Of a DNA stretch of 64,000 nt, positions 63,111-64,000 are shown in pieces. Under the pieces are notes generated by a model that saw only the letters and a program-made list of their open reading frames with translations, searched no databases and had not been told where the DNA came from. Positions within the stretch are counted from its first letter, which is position 1; each line of letters opens with the position of its first letter. The DNA lies in assembly GCF_900258515.1 (NCBI RefSeq), contig NZ_LT984884.1, positions 2,329,353-2,393,352 on the forward strand, given 5' to 3'. Made by a program: the position numbers and the translations under genes. The stretch is from Lentibacillus sp. Marseille-P4043 (GTDB lineage Bacteria; Bacillota; Bacilli; Bacillales; Amphibacillaceae).

Positions 63111-64000
63111 ATGTTTAAATTTAATGAAGAAAAAGGACAATTAAAATGTTCGTTTTGTGGAAAGAGTCAGGATCAGGTTCGTAAGCTAGTGGCTGGGCCT
63201 GGTGTTTATATATGTGATGAATGTATTGATCTTTGTACAGAAATAGTAGAAGAAGAACTTGGTACAGAAGAAGAAACGGAATTCAAAGAAGTCCCAAAGC
63301 CAAAGGAAATTTGTGAAATTCTTGATGATTATGTGATTGGGCAGGAAAAAGCGAAGAAAAATTTATCAGTAGCCGTCTATAATCATTACAAACGAATTAA
63401 TGCACCAAAAAATGCCGATGATGTTGAATTGGCTAAAAGTAACATAGCAATGATAGGTCCAACTGGAAGTGGTAAAACATTGCTTGCCCAAACATTGGCA
63501 CGAATTCTTAATGTTCCATTTGCAATTGCAGATGCGACTTCCTTAACTGAAGCAGGTTATGTGGGTGAAGATGTCGAGAATATTCTGTTGAAATTAATCC
63601 AATCAGCGGATTACGATGTGGAGAAAGCTGAAAAAGGGATTATTTATATCGATGAAATTGATAAAGTTGCTCGCAAATCAGAGAATCCTTCAATTACACG
63701 AGATGTGTCTGGTGAAGGTGTCCAACAAGCATTATTAAAAATCCTTGAAGGTACTGTTGCAAGTGTTCCACCACAAGGCGGACGTAAACACCCACATCAA
63801 GAGTTTATCCAAATCGATACAACCAATGTATTATTTATATGTGGTGGTGCATTTGATGGAATTGATCAGATCATCAAACGCCGACTTGGTAAAAAAGTTA
63901 TCGGATTTGGTTCAAATGAAAGTCAGCAGGATTTAGATAAAGGGGAATTACTGTCAAAAGTATTACCTGAGGATCTACTCCGCTACGGACTTATTCCGGA
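63111..64000 (+). CDS. clpX: ATP-dependent Clp protease ATP-binding subunit ClpX (runs off window)
   Basis: AAA+ unfoldase that feeds substrates to ClpP. About 296 codons are present. The N-terminal zinc domain has Cys13, Cys16, Cys35 and Cys38 ([16 protein letters not shown]). Walker A is GPTGSGKT (116-123), the pore loop GYVG lies in [10 protein letters not shown], Walker [10 protein letters not shown], and the RKH loop is in [17 protein letters not shown] lies six bases before the ATG. The C-terminal part lies beyond the window. Confidence 0.97.
   Translation, partial: MFKFNEEKGQLKCSFCGKSQDQVRKLVAGPGVYICDECIDLCTEIVEEELGTEEETEFKEVPKPKEICEILDDYVIGQEKAKKNLSVAVYNHYKRINAPKNADDVELAKSNIAMIGPTGSGKTLLAQTLARILNVPFAIADATSLTEAGYVGEDVENILLKLIQSADYDVEKAEKGIIYIDEIDKVARKSENPSITRDVSGEGVQQALLKILEGTVASVPPQGGRKHPHQEFIQIDTTNVLFICGGAFDGIDQIIKRRLGKKVIGFGSNESQQDLDKGELLSKVLPEDLLRYGLIP

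Overview
The window is about 64 kb of core chromosome from a low-GC, endospore-forming Bacillaceae. The spore genes sspI, gerE and gerM, the T-box leaders, the L20 leader and the protein sequences all point there. Gene order follows the Bacillus subtilis citZ-to-clpX segment almost gene for gene. The structured GC-rich intergenic repeats suggest, by recollection only, a halotolerant Virgibacillus/Oceanobacillus-like relative; the species cannot be fixed from the sequence alone.

Layout. 1-9.8 kb: start of ytvI (minus strand), citZ-icd, phoP-phoR, a 41-codon membrane peptide, polA-mutM-coaE. 9.8-10.3 kb: first palindromic repeat cluster. 10.4-16.5 kb: gapB with two CcpN-type boxes, speD, an unknown gene, nrdR, dnaB-dnaI and ytxC. 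16.5-20.6 kb: T-box/thrS, then L20 leader/infC-rpmI-rplT and a DUF1294 gene. 20.7-23.5 kb: VTT-domain membrane protein, ysdB, dUTPase and an M42 aminopeptidase. 23.5-28.9 kb (minus strand): a lytic transglycosylase and a four-gene ABC export cluster that I do not recall from this position in B. subtilis. 29-34 kb: sspI, rRNA methyltransferase, T-box/pheST. 34.2-34.8 kb: second repeat cluster. 34.9-41.6 kb: rnhC, zapA, cvpA, polX, mutS2, a DUF350 gene and a 24-codon membrane peptide. 41.6-46.7 kb: fatty-acid degradation (lcfA, fadR, fadB, etfB, etfA). 46.9-53.2 kb: trxA, uvrC, yslB, sdhCAB. 53.3-54.8 kb: thioesterase, third repeat cluster, gerE. 55.0-59.6 kb: MarR regulator, murI, gerM, rph, rdgB, ysnB. 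59.7-60.2 kb: tRNA-Gly and tRNA-Arg with a duplicated 5' half of tRNA-Gly. 60.3-64.0 kb: ysoA, tig and the start of clpX.

The genes cover central carbon metabolism (citrate synthase, isocitrate dehydrogenase, gluconeogenic GAPDH, succinate dehydrogenase, beta-oxidation), replication and repair (polA, mutM, dnaB/dnaI, polX, mutS2, uvrC, rnhC), translation (thrS, pheST, infC, L35, L20), proteostasis (tig, clpX) and sporulation/germination. Regulation readable in the DNA includes two T-boxes, an L20 leader, a perfect FadR operator just downstream of the fadR -10 box, paired CcpN boxes at gapB and cre-like sites near citZ and fadB.

The least explained content is the repeat family. Three intergenic clusters each hold two oppositely oriented palindromic units. 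The unit ends differ between copies yet stay complementary within each copy, which argues for selection or generation at the level of the folded nucleic acid. Other oddities are a PhoR sensor kinase without its extracytoplasmic domain, a half-tRNA duplication, an ATT start for infC, no mdh after icd, and two unlisted membrane mini-proteins. No prophage, CRISPR array, defence island or insertion sequence was seen.
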